From JBJHBP01 sp050485645 (GTDB lineage Bacteria > Pseudomonadota > Gammaproteobacteria > Steroidobacterales > Rariloculaceae): 46,816 nucleotides of DNA. Shown here piece after piece: positions 45,735 through 46,816 of the stretch (the stretch's first letter is position 1; each line of letters begins with the position of its first letter). The position numbers and the translations under genes were made by a program. Under the pieces are notes generated by a model. That model worked only from the letters and a program-made list of their open reading frames with translations, ran no database searches and was not told the DNA's origin. The DNA lies in assembly GCA_050485645.1 (NCBI GenBank), contig JBJHBT010000031.1, forward strand, positions 1-46,816, read 5' to 3'.

Positions 45735-46720
45735 GCGGCTATCGGCGCACCGCCACCGACGCCATGCTGCGTGCGCGCGCCGTCATGCTGGCACGAATCC
45801 GCACCTTCTTCGCCGAACGCAATGTGCTCGAGGTGCAGACGCCGGTGCTGTCACGATCGGGGCTGACGGATCTGCATCTGGAGAGCATGGCCGTCGACAC
45901 CGGCACACTGGGTCGATGCTACCTGCACACCTCTCCGGAATACGCGATGAAACGCCTGCTCGCCGCCGGCATCGGCGACATCTATCAGATCTGCCCGGTG
46001 TTCCGTGACGATGAAATCGGCCGCTGGCATCAACCGGAATTCACGATGCTGGAGTGGTACCGGGTCGGCTGGAACGAACGGCAGCTGATGGACGAAACCG
46101 AAACGCTGCTCACACAGCTGATCGCCGGCGCCCGCCGCAGCGCCGACGGGCCGTGCGCCGTACGGTCGACTTACGCACAGGCATTCCGGCACGCCGTCGG
46201 CGTTTCACCCGACGCGCCCGACGCGCGGATCGTGACCGCACTGCGCGAGCGTGGCTGCGATGTGCCGGCCGGGCTGCGCGGCAACGACCTGCTCGATCTC
46301 GCGTTCAGTACACAGGTCATGCCGGCGATGGATCGCAGCCGCCTCACGTTCATCGATGACTTTCCGGCACAGCAGGCGGCACTGGCGCGCCTGAAACCGG
46401 GTTCTCCGCCGGTAGCCGCGCGTTTTGAAGCGTTTTTCGCCGGCCTGGAACTCGCCAATGGCTTCGCCGAACTCACCGACGCCGGCGAACAGCGGGCGCG
46501 CTTCGCACGTGAAGCCGCCGAACGTCAACGCCTGGGGCGGGCGCTCGCGCCGCTGGACGAGGACTTTCTCGCGGCGCTGCAGCAGGGTCTTCCCGAATGC
46601 GCCGGCGTCGCCGTAGGCCTGGACCGGCTTCTGGCCGCAGCCGTCGGCGCCACCGAACTCGCCGCCACCATCGCCTTCGCCCACACCCCCCGGCATCGCC
46701 ACACACCGGACGACCCGTAG
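45731..46720 (+). CDS. epmA: EF-P--(R)-beta-lysine ligase EpmA
   Basis: This 329-residue paralogue of the class II lysyl-tRNA synthetase catalytic domain has no anticodon-binding domain. It attaches (R)-beta-lysine to elongation factor P. Motif 1 is LEVQTPVLSRSGLTD, motif 2 is FRDDEIGRWHQPEFTMLEWY, and motif 3 is GVAVGLDRLLAAAVG. The start is GTG coupled to the psd stop; psd and epmA are also close in E. coli. The genes for EF-P and EpmB are not in the window. Confidence 0.95.
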   Translation: MSGYRRTATDAMLRARAVMLARIRTFFAERNVLEVQTPVLSRSGLTDLHLESMAVDTGTLGRCYLHTSPEYAMKRLLAAGIGDIYQICPVFRDDEIGRWHQPEFTMLEWYRVGWNERQLMDETETLLTQLIAGARRSADGPCAVRSTYAQAFRHAVGVSPDAPDARIVTALRERGCDVPAGLRGNDLLDLAFSTQVMPAMDRSRLTFIDDFPAQQAALARLKPGSPPVAARFEAFFAGLELANGFAELTDAGEQRARFAREAAERQRLGRALAPLDEDFLAALQQGLPECAGVAVGLDRLLAAAVGATELAATIAFAHTPRHRHTPDDP

Positions 46721-46777
46721 TCCGCGACACCGTCAAAGCCGGGCGGTTGCGGGGCCGTCCCCTTTTCCCCGGGGTGT

Positions 46778-46799
46778 CCGCGGCCATGGATGGCCGCGG
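46778..46799. terminator. Hairpin downstream of epmA, possible terminator or extragenic palindrome
   Basis: CCGCGGCCA-TGGA-TGGCCGCGG forms a 9-bp perfect stem with a four-base loop, 58 nt after the epmA stop. No T-run follows, so Rho-independent termination is not assured. It may be one copy of a repeated extragenic palindrome. The window ends 17 nt later. Confidence 0.45.
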
Positions 46800-46816
46800 C
46801 CAAGGCGCATGGACGC

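Overview
The window reads as a contiguous chromosomal segment of a high-GC gammaproteobacterium. Three gene orders point there: a tRNA cluster followed by tig-clpP-clpX-lon-hupB-(tRNA-Val, tRNA-Asp)-ppiD; fimV-truA-accD-folC-dedD-cvpA-purF; and a dnaQ/rnhA/methyltransferase group beside mltD. FimV, LpxH, PrmB and the EF-P lysyl-ligase EpmA support the same placement. I cannot assign a family or genus. GTG start codons are common. There are no rRNA genes, CRISPR arrays or insertion sequences that I can see.

Layout. Positions 1-15749 are all on the minus strand. This part holds a surface-polysaccharide locus: a DUF268 methyltransferase-like gene cut by the window edge, a flippase, GDP-fucose synthesis (gmd-fcl), a chain-length regulator, a very long SLBB export protein, a heptad-repeat membrane protein, pgi, and a nucleotide-sugar epimerase/dehydrogenase pair. 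dnaQ, rnhA and a methyltransferase follow. The outer part (about 1-5760) is visibly richer in A+T than the rest, as expected for an exchangeable polysaccharide cassette. From 15807 mltD and fabI run on the plus strand and meet ppiD.

Positions 18345-28286 (minus) form a protein quality-control and tRNA block: ppiD, tRNA-Asp, tRNA-Val, hupB, lon, clpX, clpP, tig, then tRNA-Leu, -Lys, -His, -Arg and -Pro. The tRNA-Arg(UCU) gene is split in its anticodon by a 246-nt insert that folds as a compact ORF-less group I intron. This is the most striking feature of the window. Plus-strand folD, a secreted cyclophilin and lpxH follow, and lpxH overlaps tail-to-tail with a gene fusing a degenerate receiver domain to a Ser/Thr protein kinase.

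Positions 32204-44055 (minus) carry purF, cvpA, a SPOR-domain protein, folC, accD, truA, a large FimV, aroC and prmB. The window closes on the plus strand with an SCO-family copper chaperone, phosphatidylserine decarboxylase and epmA.

A recurring oddity is in-frame short tandem repeats inside otherwise ordinary proteins: 21-bp heptads near 8.9 kb, 15-bp units in the dehydrogenase N-terminus near 13.4 kb, Asp-Ala runs in PpiD near 18.7 kb, and Glu-Pro runs in the SPOR protein near 34.6 kb. No intergenic stretch is longer than 300 bases.
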